A stretch of 64,000 nt of DNA from Liolophura sinensis (GCF_032854445.1 NC_088300.1:21183608-21247607), one strand, 5' to 3'. Shown: positions 1-12,775, counted from the stretch's first letter. Notes: a model not told the origin generated them from the letters alone. Translations and numbers: made by a program.

Positions 1-1680
1 TCTAAATTATTCATGACTTTTCTTTGATTCTCAATAGTTTGGATAAAGACCATTCTGTGCGACTCCTCACGTGGCCTTTGTCGTCGCCCAGGTCCGCAAT
101 TCCCGTTCCCTGTTTCAATCGCCTCGTCCCTCGCCACAAGTGAGCTGTACAAAATTACCCCTTCTAAAAGTCATCACTTTATCGCGTGTTTTTCTTCGGA
201 TCTGCTTGTTCAACTCGCTACTAATAGGCTTAATTTGAAAATAAAACCTTGTAATACCGGCTATATAGAATGTAAGTCTACTTTAGAAGCTTCTCCACAC
301 TTCCACTGACTTCAATCTGCCTGTATAAAGACCTCATATTCTACCCTCGCCTATAAGCTCTTGGCTGTCACTATCAAACGCTCAGCTTATTTTATATCAA
401 AGTCCCTTTAATACCAATAATTCTATAGGTAAATAAAATTTTGTGAGCATCCTCGAGAAGTAATCCTCTTTTGCCGGTGAGGAGTGGCGCTAAGTCGGCC
501 TAGGCCGCTACTCTGCGCTCCTATATAACACCGACCAAGCTCGCGATCCCTGCCAGTTTTATAAAAATCTCCAGAGCTGGGCTCATTTCTCCAGGAATTT
601 ACATCCGTCATCTTACGAACCCCAGGTCTGTCTCCACATGGACGCTCTATATACGTCTACCTTAGAATATTCGGGCATCTGACGACAACGTAGAGCAGTG
701 GCAACGACGCACCCAACAGCGCAAGTGTACGACATATATAGGTATGATAGACAAGAACGGCAGGTAAGGACATAGTAGTTAGGTTTAAAAATACGATACT
801 TTCAAATTGTATTTACTAACCAGTATACAGACAATAATATCCGACACGCCCATCATGTCGTCCTCTGATCCCTATAACCCCGGAAGTCTAGATCGTCCCA
901 AGCGTCTTGTAGACCTATAACCATGCATGCAATGACTGCCCCCAAACCACGTGGCCCATGGGTAACAAACAGAATGCAGAATGGCGATCCCACGACTAAG
1001 CCGTATATGTAGCCGTTTATAGACGACACTGACTCTGTACTTTGCTCATAAATACTATAACATCAGCGAGCCCGGCGTCGCTTGATCTACCGTTATTTTA
1101 ATTCATGGATATATTTCCTTACTTTTTTATTCTTCATCACTATCGATCTGGTAAGCTGGTTAGGGAATAACAACCATGAGTATCCTAACATGACTTTATA
1201 CATCTTATGACCTGACTGGTCTGCTGACAGGCTGGCAAGACCATGAATTTCAGCTTCTTCTCAGCAACCGCCCACAAACAAAATGGCGTGGGTCCATGAG
1301 TAGGCCTATTTATGAGCTTGGCGTGAATACAGCTGTATGTAATATACAATTTCTTCGGTGCTGTTTTAAAGGTCTTTCCGATGACAAGAGGTCATTGTGT
1401 GGTGGTGCGGCGATCTGACGCATATATCCAGAGGTCCTGCTTGTTTTGCAGTCGGGACACTAACAGTGACAGCCAGGTCTCAGAAAGCGCCGTTGACAAA
1501 TAAAAAACACAATGTAAACAAACGGGGCAAAATCGAAAGTGTAGTCGCATATATTAGGAAATGAATTGTGGTTAGGGTGAGACCGTGTCTGTGCATTGAT
1601 GACCCGGGTTGATATGAAGGAATCGGTTTCGTAGACCGAGCGCTAGGTCAGCCAACACTTTCTTCTTGATGAAACGATTT
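1..1680. other. Non-coding, no recognisable element
   Basis: Mixed-composition sequence. The one short open frame here (about 62 codons near 423-611, minus) has no recognisable domain and no supporting splice or promoter context. I see no repeat or RNA gene. Confidence 0.6.
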
Positions 1681-2040
1681 CAGAAATAGACGCTGCCTCG
1701 TCCTGCGTTCACGAGATAGCATTGAGAACACAGAGCGACGGACAGAAATGAAAGATGCCGTGAAGGTAATTTACGCGGACGCGAGAGGAAAGCCTATAAA
1801 ACTGATGAGGTAGTGGGTTATCAGTGTGAAGCAGCCAGGTTGGGTGGGGGAGGGGGAGCGGCAGGTAGATTACAGGGGCCCGGGACCGTGTGCCTCGCCC
1901 GGGCGCTCTAATGACGACACTTGGTCAATACAAGGGCAGCCATGGCTAATCATTGCAAGACCTGCTCTCTGAAATCACATCCACAGTCAGCATTATCTCT
2001 AGCATCACCAGAACCGAGATGAATTATTAGCTTATGAAAG
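1680..2040. promoter_or_regulatory. Regulatory-looking GC-richer island
   Basis: A repeat-free block, locally GC-rich (a G-rich run near 1,840-1,860 and a GC-rich patch near 1,876-1,905), standing out from AT-rich flanks. It includes TCTAATGA and ATGGCTAATCATTGC, homeodomain-type cores. Function and conservation are inference. Confidence 0.25.
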
Positions 2041-2880
2041 TGCAATCATACAAACTCACTTCCTCATCATTTGATACACTAGACAAACACGCGCTCGGGT
2101 CATGCGCAGAGAAGAATCAAACCACCACTTCTTTCTCTCGCCACACCATTAGCCACATTGATTTCTTTACTACTATAATAACGTCGTTCTTAATTTTTTA
2201 TTTAACTTTGTTTGCTTTGGATAGTTTGTTTTATGGAACGAGCTTTTGAATAGAATATTGTAATTCAGCTACATGGGGCTCTGACTAGCGTCGTAAACCT
2301 TTCAAATATATATATTTTATGATTTAGTGCTTATAATATCAGAAGAATTAGGTGTTTGTATAGTTTAGGGTCGTTGCATGGAGGACGGCTGTATATGGCT
2401 GTGGGATCTGTTATGCTCAAGTGCGTTGTGTAATATGTATGCCTGCCATGTATTCCCAATACTGATACTACTCTCTAAATATCTCTCAGCTTTGTACAGA
2501 GTCGTCGTATACGTCCAACCAGAGGGTCGAACTGTTGCATGTTATAAATGTCTACGTTTTTATTTGACCACTCTCTTGCTCTTACTAGCATGGGTCTCAC
2601 TGGTAAACAAATTAATTGTCATTAAGGCATTTTATAATGAGTACAGTTCTCTGTTGTGTAAATATGGTCGGTTTGTCCAGAATCCCTGATGCTCTGCATG
2701 ACAGTTCCTCTTCACTGGAACGGTGGAATGAATATGCATCTTCTTGAATAACCCCACTATGCTGGCTATACGAACAGGCACAATAAAAGTGCAACATAGT
2801 TTGATGAGCGACAGCTAATTAATTGTCCAGGTACACGATTTGGATGCTGATTAAGTTTACGCGTCCATAAAGATTCCATG
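2041..2880. other. AT-rich non-coding stretch
   Basis: Two short open frames (71 and 103 codons) occur here but read as hydrophobic, cysteine-scattered translations of AT-rich DNA with no domain. No other structure seen. Confidence 0.5.
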
Positions 2881-2889
2881 CGTCTAGAT

Positions 2890-3175
2890 GCGATTATTGA
2901 CCCGGAACGCCCTTCTTGGTTGACGACTGATATACGAATGACTGTTTCCACACATAGAGTCATTCCAGCATACATCGTGGGAAACTGATCACTGATTTTC
3001 TTGACATCACTCTTCTTATTTTATTATTTTATATATAGATGTACTTTCTTCTTTTTTTGTTGGTTTCCGATGAACGTTGTCTTGGAAACAAATATTGCGA
3101 TTACTGACCTGAAAACAATTATTATGGTAGATATTTGTATGCAAATGTCTGTTACGACGCCTGAATCCGGAGCAC
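2890..3175 (+). repeat. Two isolated monomers of the 90 bp dispersed/tandem repeat
   Basis: Segments at about 2,895-2,955 and 3,095-3,170 contain the same ordered words as the array at 35.56-36.58 kb: a (C/T)GATTA(T/C)TGACC start, then a GTATGCAAATGTCTGTT or ATACGAATGACTGTTTC core, and in the second copy ACGACGCCTG. Orientation matches that array. They are about 200 bp apart here, so they are degenerate single monomers rather than a fresh array. Confidence 0.55.
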
Positions 3176-3484
3176 ATGGATCACATGGCTTTACCCGCTG
3201 GGAAGTTTTGCAAGATGCCGATCATCCCAAACACACGTTTCTCTATACGATATTATTTTTTAATATATAAGTATTTTTCTGAACTCCTCTTTATAACATA
3301 CATGCATGGAATCGCCTTTTTATGAGCTTCACAATGGTCTTTGGAACATATGATGTTAGTTTGCCAAGGTATATATGTTTAATCAAAACTTGACATAATC
3401 ACAACAGAACTGTGGTGTCACTTATGCAGCCATTCATAACTGACAGTGTTTAATAGTATACATTTTTAAAGAATGTTTTTGTCA

Positions 3485-3870
3485 TTTCACAATCGTTCTG
3501 AGATGACCATTTTCGCAAAACGTTACCTGGACCTAAGAGTGTCACCATCGTTTCGTCATACCAAAATATTTTCTTATGGTATATCGGAGTGTATGTATTA
3601 TATCCTTATTTCCCAAAGTCAGCCTTATTTGGGTTAAGTGTGTACTTTAAAAAAGTTGCCTTCAAACGTTTCCTTGATTTAAGAGTGCCACCCTCTTTTG
3701 GTCATATCGCAAAGATCTGAGGAGGAGTGTCTCTATTAATTCTCCATTTTCTCCCAAGCGTGGCCTTGACTTAAGAGCGTCACCAACGTTTCGTCATATC
3801 GCAAAGGTTCTCTGAGGTTAAGAGTGCTTCAATCATTTCGTCATTTCACCAAGAGTTCCTCTCGGACTTG
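3485..3870 (+). repeat. Degenerate tandem repeat with TAAGAGTGTCACC core
   Basis: At least four imperfect units share the word order TAAGAG(T/C)G(T/C)CACC...CGTTTCGTCAT...CCAAA or CGCAAAG, starting near 3,533, 3,679, 3,770 and 3,817. Spacing is irregular (about 50-150 bp) because of indels. It is not coding: each unit has stops in all frames. No similar copy was seen elsewhere in the window. Confidence 0.6.
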
Positions 3871-5332
3871 CCTAGTCGTCAGGTCCTCACAGGTGTGACA
3901 GGTTAAAGTGGCCCAACTTCAGGCTCATTGCGTCTCTCTTGCCCAGATGGCTGCCTTATTAACATTTCAGGCTGCCTTTTTCACTTGCAGCTAATAGAGC
4001 CTGGCTTACTTTTGTAATTTTGTCAAAGTGTTAGCGACTGGTGCGTCTGAGCGGGCTGCTCACACCACAACACGGCCTATCAGCTAAACAACGCCTCTCA
4101 AGTCAAATTTCCATCAAAAAGGGAGGTGTCCGAGAGAGAGAGTAGACAGTGTTGTAGGCGAGTCCGATAGCCTATTGTCCACGAAATGAGCCGTTCGGTC
4201 CAGTGCCCCAAAGACTGTCCCCTTCTGGCCCTCTCAGTTAACTTGACCAATATGTAATCCTACACCCAGTCGCAAACCACCTTACCTGTAACGAAAATAT
4301 TCAGTTCTCAAAAAAACAAAACTGGCAGAGCTGTTATTCCTAGATGCGCAGTTGACTCCAAGACAAAGTGAAGGCAAAGGCCTAGCAGAAGCTGCCATAG
4401 ACGGCGCTGTTGACAAAGGCGTGAAGTACTCGGTCAACGCTAAATTCACAACGACAACGAAAACTCATTAAAGAGTAATATTTGTTAATTTTCACACAAT
4501 AGGGTCCCATCAGAGCTGCGAAAAGGAGTCGTGGGTTTGATTGAATGCTGCATGTGTCAGTATTGACACTGTGAAGGGAGCAGTCGGAGCCGTGGCGACA
4601 CTGCGAGTGGGGAGGACTCTCGCTGGCAAACTTGGACCCCCATCTATCACGAGGGACTTTTCAGCTAGGCACGTCTGCATGGTAAAACTGTGGCATAGAA
4701 AAACTTTAGTTTGGTGGAACGAGCGTTACACAGTTTCCAGTGGTGAGGTGTGAAAGAAAGTACGTGCCATTATCTGAAGAGAAGGGGCGCACTTCCTACA
4801 GGGAGTGAAAACTCCACCCTTTCTACCACCTCCATCAGGTCAAATGATCGACTGACGTAATTTAAGAAAATTCTGCTCTTAACGGTAACTTCCAGACCTT
4901 GCCTAAGCTTTTCAAAGAGAAACGTCAGTAACTTTCTGTCAGTTGTCTTACCATTCTAGTCACATAAGTAAGCTGAGAAAGATTTGGAGGCTTGTCAGAA
5001 ATGGATTTGCGGTAATTTTCCCATTTTGGTAATAGCTGCGACAATTGGTCGCATCCACGTCTTGAAGTCCTCGGTAATCGTATCAGCCTGTCTGATCGTG
5101 GAATGCCGGGAAGTAACACGCGCCGCGCGTGGTTAGCCGGACTACGCGCTACTGACAGCACATTTAACCGTCACAACATCTCGCACTTAAACAATAACTT
5201 ACCATCACTGGAAAAAAAAGCGACACTTTCTTTACTAATTTGACGACATTAACATTTGACTGACATGTCTTCCCAACAAAAGAATCCATTGTTCTGGCGG
5301 AACAAGCAGAGGGGAACTGTTGTGGTTTTCAT

Positions 5333-5354
5333 TATAATGGAGTTCTCCATTATA
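5333..5354. repeat. Perfect 10+10 inverted repeat
   Basis: Arms TATAATGGAG (5333-5342) and CTCCATTATA (5345-5354) with a TT spacer. Could be a dimeric protein site or a small hairpin; nothing nearby decides which. Confidence 0.6.
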
Positions 5355-5924
5355 CAGGCGGTCTACTGGTACCACAGGAGACGAAGCCGGACAGAAGCCA
5401 CGAAGACAACCTAACTACACACACACCAGCGCTTAATCACATAGGAGACGACGGCTTATTCGATTCCAGCTTTTTATGACCTCTGATTTCAGCGATAACG
5501 AAACGCTGTCCACACTGACATTCTATTGAAAAAAAAAGACAAGTGTGGCCAGTGGTCCGATGCACCCAGAAAGTTTGACGCAGGTGGGTCCATGCACGCA
5601 CCGCCAGTTGTCTCCTGTTGAGCTATATACATTGGGGTTATAATAGAAGAAGGAAATATTGCTTGAGCTACATTATATGCGTAATTGACTTTTTATCAGT
5701 GTTATATGTATAGTTAACGCCACATAACATTTCGTATTCTTTTAATGTCACCATGAAAAATTTTGCCAAATCTAACTTATACGACAATGTTCTATTTTTG
5801 TGCTTTTGGCATAACTGCTTGTAACATCAAATTCAGACTTGTATATTATATTAAAACACACAAACACAGATATACGTATAAAATTAAGAGAATCTTTGGC
5901 CTTAATAATGAGTAAAATAATGGA

Positions 5925-5940
5925 ATTCCTTTAAAGGAAT
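5925..5940. repeat. 16 bp perfect palindrome
   Basis: ATTCCTTTAAAGGAAT equals its own reverse complement. It lies in AT-rich DNA with no other feature. Confidence 0.6.
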
Positions 5941-8449
5941 GGAAACGATAATAATGCAGAATAATCTGTAGGAAAATATGACAACTCCTTTATATAAATA
6001 CCGTTAACAGCACATATATGAGATTATACCGTGTCACATGTTACCCTAATATCGATCACAGGCGGACTTCCTGGACAGTTGTGCATGTCATACGTAATTA
6101 ACGAAACGGTACATGTACTGTGGAATCGCGGTTTGTAGACGGGAAAAAGAACGTTAACGGAAAAAAATTGACTTAGAAGTCTGCAGGGCATTACACGTGT
6201 AAAGGTTTACGCGTGCATCAAGTGGAAAAAGATTAATTTTCATTTGTAGCCGAACGCGCGACTACATTGAATTCGCTCAAAGCGGCGTGAAATGGCCGTA
6301 TGACGACTGAAATAGCGCACGTTGCGCGTGTGGGGTGTGTTTGTGGGAAAAGTAAAAATGTGTATAGGGAGCAGTTGGCAGGGAAATACGTTACAGAAAT
6401 CTCAATACGACCATTACTGTTAGACGTCAGCGATGGTGTCATTTAGGATATGTCGGATTACATTTAAGCATATGTTTTATATGTGCATGTTATATAGGTA
6501 TATAGGTAAGACGGTATGACATTCGACAACAGACATAGTCTATTTTACATGTACCCCTCAGAGGATAAACCATGCAGTATAAATGGTGAAAGTTAAGACA
6601 GTTGCAGGTAAAGACATATGGCAGTGAAATGTCTGTGAGCAAGTTGGATTTGGCATGCGTATACCAAAACCATATGTATAAAACTCCATAACTTGTTACA
6701 CGTCAAAAGTCATGTTATCGAACAATTCCCACACATTGTTTAAATTTTAAAAGTAACATTACTAGGACTTGCAATCTTGTCGTCGGATATCTATATAATC
6801 ATTTCTTATTTCAAATATTTATATAAAAAACGCTGATGTTACAGAGGTATGCAAAAACCCTATTAATATCGTTAACAATCTTTGAGGCATGCATGAAATC
6901 GTTCCCAGAAGGTGCAGATGTATTAATAGTGTATATCTTTCATACGATATCGGATTACTTAACGATTATAAATACAAAACCAAAAACATAAGCACGAGAA
7001 CCGAGAATGTATATACCCACGAACAGCACATAACCCATGCATTGTCAATGTACATTTATTATTATTTAACTGAATTACATTACAAAAAACACATGTATAT
7101 CGCTGTAGATCTCGAATGCTTATCTGTTGTTGTATACACGTAAGTACAATGATTGAATCGTTATGTCGTCTTCTTTTATTATATGATAGTTAACAAACAT
7201 TGCAAGCATGAGTACCGAAGTTGCGCCCAAGAGTCATGTATATTACCGCGTGTAAATTGGTACATTTGGTTAAATTGTACATTACCACCATTTGACCTGA
7301 ATTACATATGTAAAGCCATATGTATAAGTTGCCACGCATAGTTTACACAGATATATATCATGGATGTGCATAGATGTACGGAAAGTTTCAAAATATCCAA
7401 TCAATATGTATTAATGAGTAATCGGTTGAGTGTCTAAGTGACATTTCTCAATGTCTTGTTTTATTCTAATAGATTTAATGACTTCGAATAATGAAATGGA
7501 AACAGAAGAGGTGCCTATTGGGTGCTGTATATGTCCACTTAGATCAAAATGACGTTAACTTTGTCCAGCACTGAAGATCAAAAGACGAAGTTCTTTTCAC
7601 CACGCACCTCTCGAAATCTGTTAGAAAGCCGTAACTACCTGGCAGTGGTGACGACACGTTCTGTACCCAGCCCTCCTGGACTGACCCCACATTAACGTCG
7701 TTATTGGGGCCAAATTCAGAACCGGCTGAAATACGCGAACAGTTGGTGCACGCAAGCTCGCTGAATACATGACCAACGGTCGGGCTGTCGGCGGCTCATG
7801 TACAGTCCACGACCCTCTTAGTAATAAGAATGTCCACATCTTACGCTTAATAAACAGTTGTTGGCCCGACATCAATTACCTATCATCGACAGATGAAATC
7901 AACGACGGAGCGCCGGTAGATGTTTGAACAGACAATCTACTGTCAATCAAATGCCCCTTGGCAACGTAAAGGTGCACGTGTTTCCATTGATACGAAAAAA
8001 GCGGAACCCTGTTGTGGGTTGAGCAGACGACAGCGGGAGTTTATAGAAGCTTCTCTAAAATTGTCGGCATGATGTCAGTAACTTTCTCCTCAACACGACT
8101 AAGGAGGTTATGGGCAAACAAGTGAATGGGAGTTAATGTGCCAAGAAGGCCACAGCGTGTCGATTTTGTTGGCGAAGGTGATCAGACCGTTTCTAATTTA
8201 TTGTTTGGGTCAGCACATACAAGGAGAGCTCTAGAGAATATTTAGTAACAATCAGGACGAGGCTTAATTGGTTTAGCATCTCCGCCTCTGCCTGTCATGT
8301 ATGATTTGCGTCGGACTAATCGACACTAATCACTCCTATAAATGCGTAATAATGTAAGGTGGACCAGTTATACTCATGTTGTACTTTGTGAGACCATTCA
8401 TCATTATAGGTGTTGTAACAGGCGTTGGTATATATCAATAATAGACGTT

Positions 8450-8765
8450 CCGGGTTAATAATATCAAGACTAATTTCCAAAACACAATTACCACAAAAGA
8501 AATACAAAAGTAAATAATCAAGAAACTGGGAGAAGCTGTCAACGTCAGTTTTCATTGGAGCCAGAAAGACGTATAGATATATAAGGAATAATATAAGGGA
8601 GTAAAATTTAGTATCAGTATCCAAATCGTTTAACATGCAAGTTTATAAGTCGGTGTTAATCAGAAATATGTGTTTTGCCCTATGACTACAACAGTTCACA
8701 TATCAAACTTGGTGATTTTATTCAGCACGATGCGTATACAGCCCCTACATTAGAATCACCATATG
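8450..8765 (-). repeat. Compound dispersed repeat, copy A
   Basis: The right part (about 8,618-8,760) aligns by eye with 31,460-31,600: both share AGTTTATAAGT, TTAATCA.AAATATGT, ACAAC.GTTC.TAT and TTATTC..C..GATGC.TA in the same order. The left part (8,470-8,610) carries AAGACTAATTTCCAAAAC and AGACGTATAGATATAT, weak matches to the reverse complement of the 90 bp repeat of 35.6-36.6 kb. The same two-part order recurs at 31.26-31.60 kb, so this is a multi-copy element. An open minus frame of 106 codons runs through it but is not conserved beyond the first dozen residues. Confidence 0.55.
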
Positions 8766-10655
8766 AAGCAAAGCATCCATTCAATATTTTCTGGACACTC
8801 GTATATTTACTCAGCAGAATATTTACTCGTTGTAAAATTTAAAACACTTAAAAGGCATATGTATATGCTTGACATACCGCATAACTTTCTTTGTAACAAC
8901 AGCTTATGACGTAGATTGAAGTCATCAAATAACACACAGGATCTTTAACAAATGCTACAAGACGAGATACATCTACGCACGCTATATATATGACCCTTCG
9001 ATATACTTATGCTTTCTCCTTTCCGTGCATGCGTGTTATTAACAAATCAAGCAAAATATTTGTGTGTACACTCATGAACCCCAATGAAAGCAAGTTCTGG
9101 CTTTCGTTTGTTCGGATTGTGGGCGACTGGTCGAGAGAGGATGGATGAAAGGAGGGAGGAACCCCCTTTGACCACAGTGTAGATCGTCCGTTCTATATGA
9201 ACGACCCTGTATGCACCGTACTTGTCTGACTGGCGACCCCATAACCCGTCACACAAACCTATAAGGAACAATGTCTGAAATGAGCTAACCTCACCTGCCC
9301 AGGTGAGAGAGATGTGATCATCAGAGATAGATTAAGATGACAGTCCATGTAACGGGCACGCAACTGGCTATATTTACAAATAGGAAGTCTATTTTAAGCG
9401 TTGTAAGGCGATTATCTTCTCCCTTGTCCACAGCCTTTGGTCAAGTCATTTTTATGACAAGGTACAGTTACCCGGCTGCTCTAGACACCCATGTAGCTAT
9501 AGGGACGGGCAAGAAACGAGGGATGGGGAACCCGAGAGAGTGCTTGGGGAAGGGGAGATGCTGCATGACGTAGAAATGTATTACATATTTGTGCCCATGC
9601 ACATGAGTTTGTTAAGTATTATTATTCATCACAAATAAATTCTTGCCAACGATCAAGTGAAGATCTTAAAGTCCAGAATTGAGCAACAACAAAGATACCT
9701 AACGAATTCTTCAATAAGTCAAGACCAAGCTTCCATGCAAATGATTCCCCTATGTATATATCCGGAGTATTCAAGCCTTCGTCCATACATGCAGATTAAG
9801 AATATCTTTAAATCTTCAAAAAGTTCGCACAACTATAAATTCTTAGACAGTGTAAGATTTTCGTATCTAAATTTAGCCGTTGACATCATAGAAATCTTGA
9901 GCTGAAGATAAAGAGGAAGTAAAACAAATGACGTCCAGAATACTATACTCCAGTCTGTATATATTTTATAGACTGATGATCTGGAGACGTTTTACCTAAT
10001 GACCGCAAATGCATTACTGGATGCTACAGTTGATTAGAATGGTATGATTTACCATCTTCTATATGCATTAAGGTTACAGTATAGTAAGCAAGTATGCCTG
10101 GGTGTTACCAATTCTCCCGATCGTGATATAGGGATAATGTAACGTTTAGTGTAAGAAACCACTATATGTTCGTCAAGCAACTTAAAAAAGTGCGCTTAAC
10201 AATAGTCTGCCATGCATATGAGGATATATATCACGTGACCCTGTGTATCAACGGGAGCAGTTTTCAGTGCACACAGTATAGCATGCAGTAGTTAGCAGAA
10301 ATCTTCATTTAGAGATTACTTTGTATATAGTGTTGGTTTTTGGACCAGGAAATGTGAGTTCAAATCCCAGTGTTACTCACACACATTGTAAAACTATCAA
10401 CCATTCTATCTGAGTCGCCCTAATAACGATTTTGAAAATAGCACCAACTATGGGCATTGATGCATACGGAAATGCTGCAAAAAAGTGACTATGACCCCTC
10501 TTATACACTGTATATACATAATCAAAATCAATGTAGAGGAAAATATCTAAAATAATCACTGTCAAGAGAATAATTACCAATCAGTGAAAAGCTTGCATGG
10601 GATGTAATTCTTTACGGATCTACATTAACTGACTAACCATCACCCTGGGAGGACA
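8766..10655. other. Non-coding, no recognisable element except an E-box pair
   Basis: AT-rich with a GC-richer patch at 9.05-9.56 kb containing the E-box inverted repeat listed separately. Short open frames of 67-82 codons show no domain. Confidence 0.5.
9291..9306. promoter_or_regulatory. Inverted CACCTG/CAGGTG E-box pair
   Basis: TCACCTGCCCAGGTGA: arms TCACCTG and CAGGTGA are perfect complements with a CC spacer. CAGGTG is the core bound by Snail/ZEB repressors and class I bHLH factors. It lies in a GC-richer patch of otherwise AT-rich DNA. Occupancy is inference. Confidence 0.45.
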
Positions 10656-10659
10656 GAGA

Positions 10660-10675
10660 CCGGAAGTTGACGTCA
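10660..10675 (+). promoter_or_regulatory. Abutting ETS site and full CRE
   Basis: CCGGAAGT (10660-10667), a consensus ETS site, is directly followed by TGACGTCA (10668-10675), a full palindromic CREB/ATF site. The two consensus words lie back to back without a gap. Such composites are common in vertebrate promoters; no transcript is evident here. Confidence 0.5.
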
Positions 10676-12150
10676 CTCATTTTCTACAGGCCTGTCAAAA
10701 CTGTTTTAGGTGATAAATACATTTCCACGGAATAATTCTCTGTTTGACGACACTTTCAACACGTGGATTCATATTATATGCCATGTAGTGAATTGCCTAA
10801 AATGTTTTCACTTACCAAATTACGTGAAAATGGAAGAATCAGATGCCATGTTGATTGCTTGTTATCATGTGGTATACAGGCCTTATACCACTTATCATTG
10901 TAAACGATGAGATGCGCAATAAAAAGATACAAATCAACTTTAAAATTCCGTTGTTTTACTGGCCTTTCACTAAATTTCATTGGTCAGTTCTAGGAACTCA
11001 GGGTGGTTGAGAAAATCTGATGAAAACACATCACAGTCACGCGTGAGTTTCCGTGAGATAGTTTCCGCGTGGGAGGCTGGGCTGCTTGACGTCCTCTCGA
11101 AGTGCACATGACTTATGGCGGGACAGGCATGCGGAGACATGGACACTATACCTACATGCTTTGTCATCCTGGCTCAGAAGGGAACATAGAGATCACCGAA
11201 GAATTAAATACACCATTCAAAACATTTACTTCAAAGCGCCATAACAGTAAATAGCCTACATCAACAATAACATATTAGTCAAATAAAATGTATTATTGTA
11301 TAAAGAGCTCTTTATACACGGCCCAGAAGAAATCAGAAGAATCTTGAAGGTGTTTTACATAAGCACTTATGTTTCCTGTATATAACTCAGACATACAAAC
11401 AAACAGAGAGAGTGACACGTTTTACTGGAACTATTTATAAGTTTGATCTTTTGATTAGTATATATAACATTATCAAATACAAATCAATGTATCATACATT
11501 ATGTGTCCATTCCTGACTGGATTTTGGTTGGGGTTTGACGCCGTTACCAAGTGTGTCAAGGTTATTCCATCAAACGCCTTCGCTCTAAGTACATGGGTAT
11601 CTTCAGTTTTACAATAAGTATCATTCACTTGTAAGTAACTATGGACAGTGTTGTAGATAGAGGAAGGAATTTATGTAAAAGGGTTTATTCAGTATAGTGT
11701 ATATGGTTTTGTTATGGTTTACAGTTGTAAAGTTCACATTTAAAAATATTATTATAAAGTTGTGAAGTTCACATTTAAAAATATTTGTTTTTTTTTCCTG
11801 TTGATATTTGAGGCAGTAAATTATGATTGTAGAGTTTAGCCATGAGTCTTTTGTTCTGGATTGGATGTTTTAGACGAGTTTTTGCATTTTGAATTATGTG
11901 CATACACTTGTTTTCATTTACGGGTGAACACAAGATCTTTATGCACTATTTCTGAGAGTAGGCCTAGTGTAAGGGTGGAGGGCGTGCCGTGGTGGAGTGC
12001 TTAAAGGTGCTTTCCTGCTTTTGTGCATATAAAAAGCATGAAATGGCGTTGAGAAAATTTTGAAATTGTGCAGACTTATCCTAGCCACACACCTACTACT
12101 ATCTTTATCATCTATATATATTTATCTGCAGATGTTCTCTGTTTTTTCTG
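10676..12150. other. AT-rich non-coding stretch with a 27 bp duplication
   Basis: Contains a direct repeat at about 11,727-11,800: two copies of a segment including AAGTTCACATTTAAAAATAT separated by a few bases. No gene-like signal otherwise. Confidence 0.5.
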
Positions 12151-12153
12151 CAG

Positions 12154-12310
12154 GTATCCACACCGAAGAGACGGGAACAACGTGTTCATTTCAGCGCAAA
12201 GATAACGGAACTTCGGACAGAAGAAAAGGATTTGTTCAAATTTTTCTACGTGTGCACCAGTTGCAAACAGATAAAAAATTACCTGCCTTGCCTTTCAGGT
12301 GGTATTAAGG
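12154..12310 (+). other. Speculative exon (unrecognised)
   Basis: A 157 bp segment preceded by an excellent acceptor (TGTTTTTTCTGCAG) and followed by GTAAGG. Two forward frames stay open across it. One reads VSTPKRREQRVHFSAKITEL and continues through FKFFYVCTSCKQIKNYLPCL and stays open past the donor to a TAA at 12,358. The other, starting from an ATG at 12,060, stops just before the donor. I recognise no domain. Open length is within chance for this composition, so this is a candidate only. Confidence 0.15.
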
Positions 12311-12389
12311 GTAAGGTGATTAAATCTCGCCAGATTAGAAAAAAAGGTCATTCGTCTTAATTACTGTTGCTTTGCGTGTGTAATTTGGG

Positions 12390-12533
12390 GTGTTATCCAC
12401 GCTTACCGTGTACCTCGATCACACGTCGCCTTCTCTCCTGGCGACCCTAGAACAAGGCTGGTGGAATCGCCTGCGGCACTCTGTGCCGTCTCTACCGCGG
12501 CAGCTGAGTCGTATTCTCGTCAGTCAGGTAAGT
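12390..12533 (+). other. Possible 5' exon ending in a perfect splice donor
   Basis: A GC-richer patch ends at CAG|GTAAGT (donor starting at 12,528), the best donor-consensus match I noticed on the plus strand of the desert. No acceptor was seen just upstream, so it could be a first exon. The 63-codon open frame through it has no recognised domain. Transcript evidence is absent. Confidence 0.15.
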
Positions 12534-12660
12534 CGGGCCTTTGTTTTTGCCTATCCACACCTGAACATTTACAAGCTGTAATTGAAATTTAAGGTACATG
12601 TGTATGATGTAGGTGTTTATAAGGGTGCCAGTATTGTGTAAACTGTGACGACTGCAGAGG

Positions 12661-12775
12661 TGTGGGGAGGGATGCGGGTGAGGGCAACTGATAAAGAGGC
12701 CTGGGGCAGTGGGTGCAGAGACGGGTAGATAGGGTAGATTGGGGGTGCCTATGGACACCCCCTTTAGTAAGACTT
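12661..12775. other. G-rich flank of the retroposon
   Basis: Mixed purine-rich sequence with GGGTAGATAGGGTAGATTGGG. It lies outside the target duplication, so it belongs to the host site or an older repeat. Confidence 0.4.

Larger units (their letters stand above)
3871..8310. other. Unique non-coding DNA
   Basis: About 4.0-5.6 kb and 7.55-8.3 kb are GC-balanced and could contain regulatory DNA; 5.6-7.5 kb is strongly AT-rich. Apart from two short perfect inverted repeats (separate entries) I see no repeat, gene or RNA. Open frames of 61-84 codons here are compatible with chance. Confidence 0.5.
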
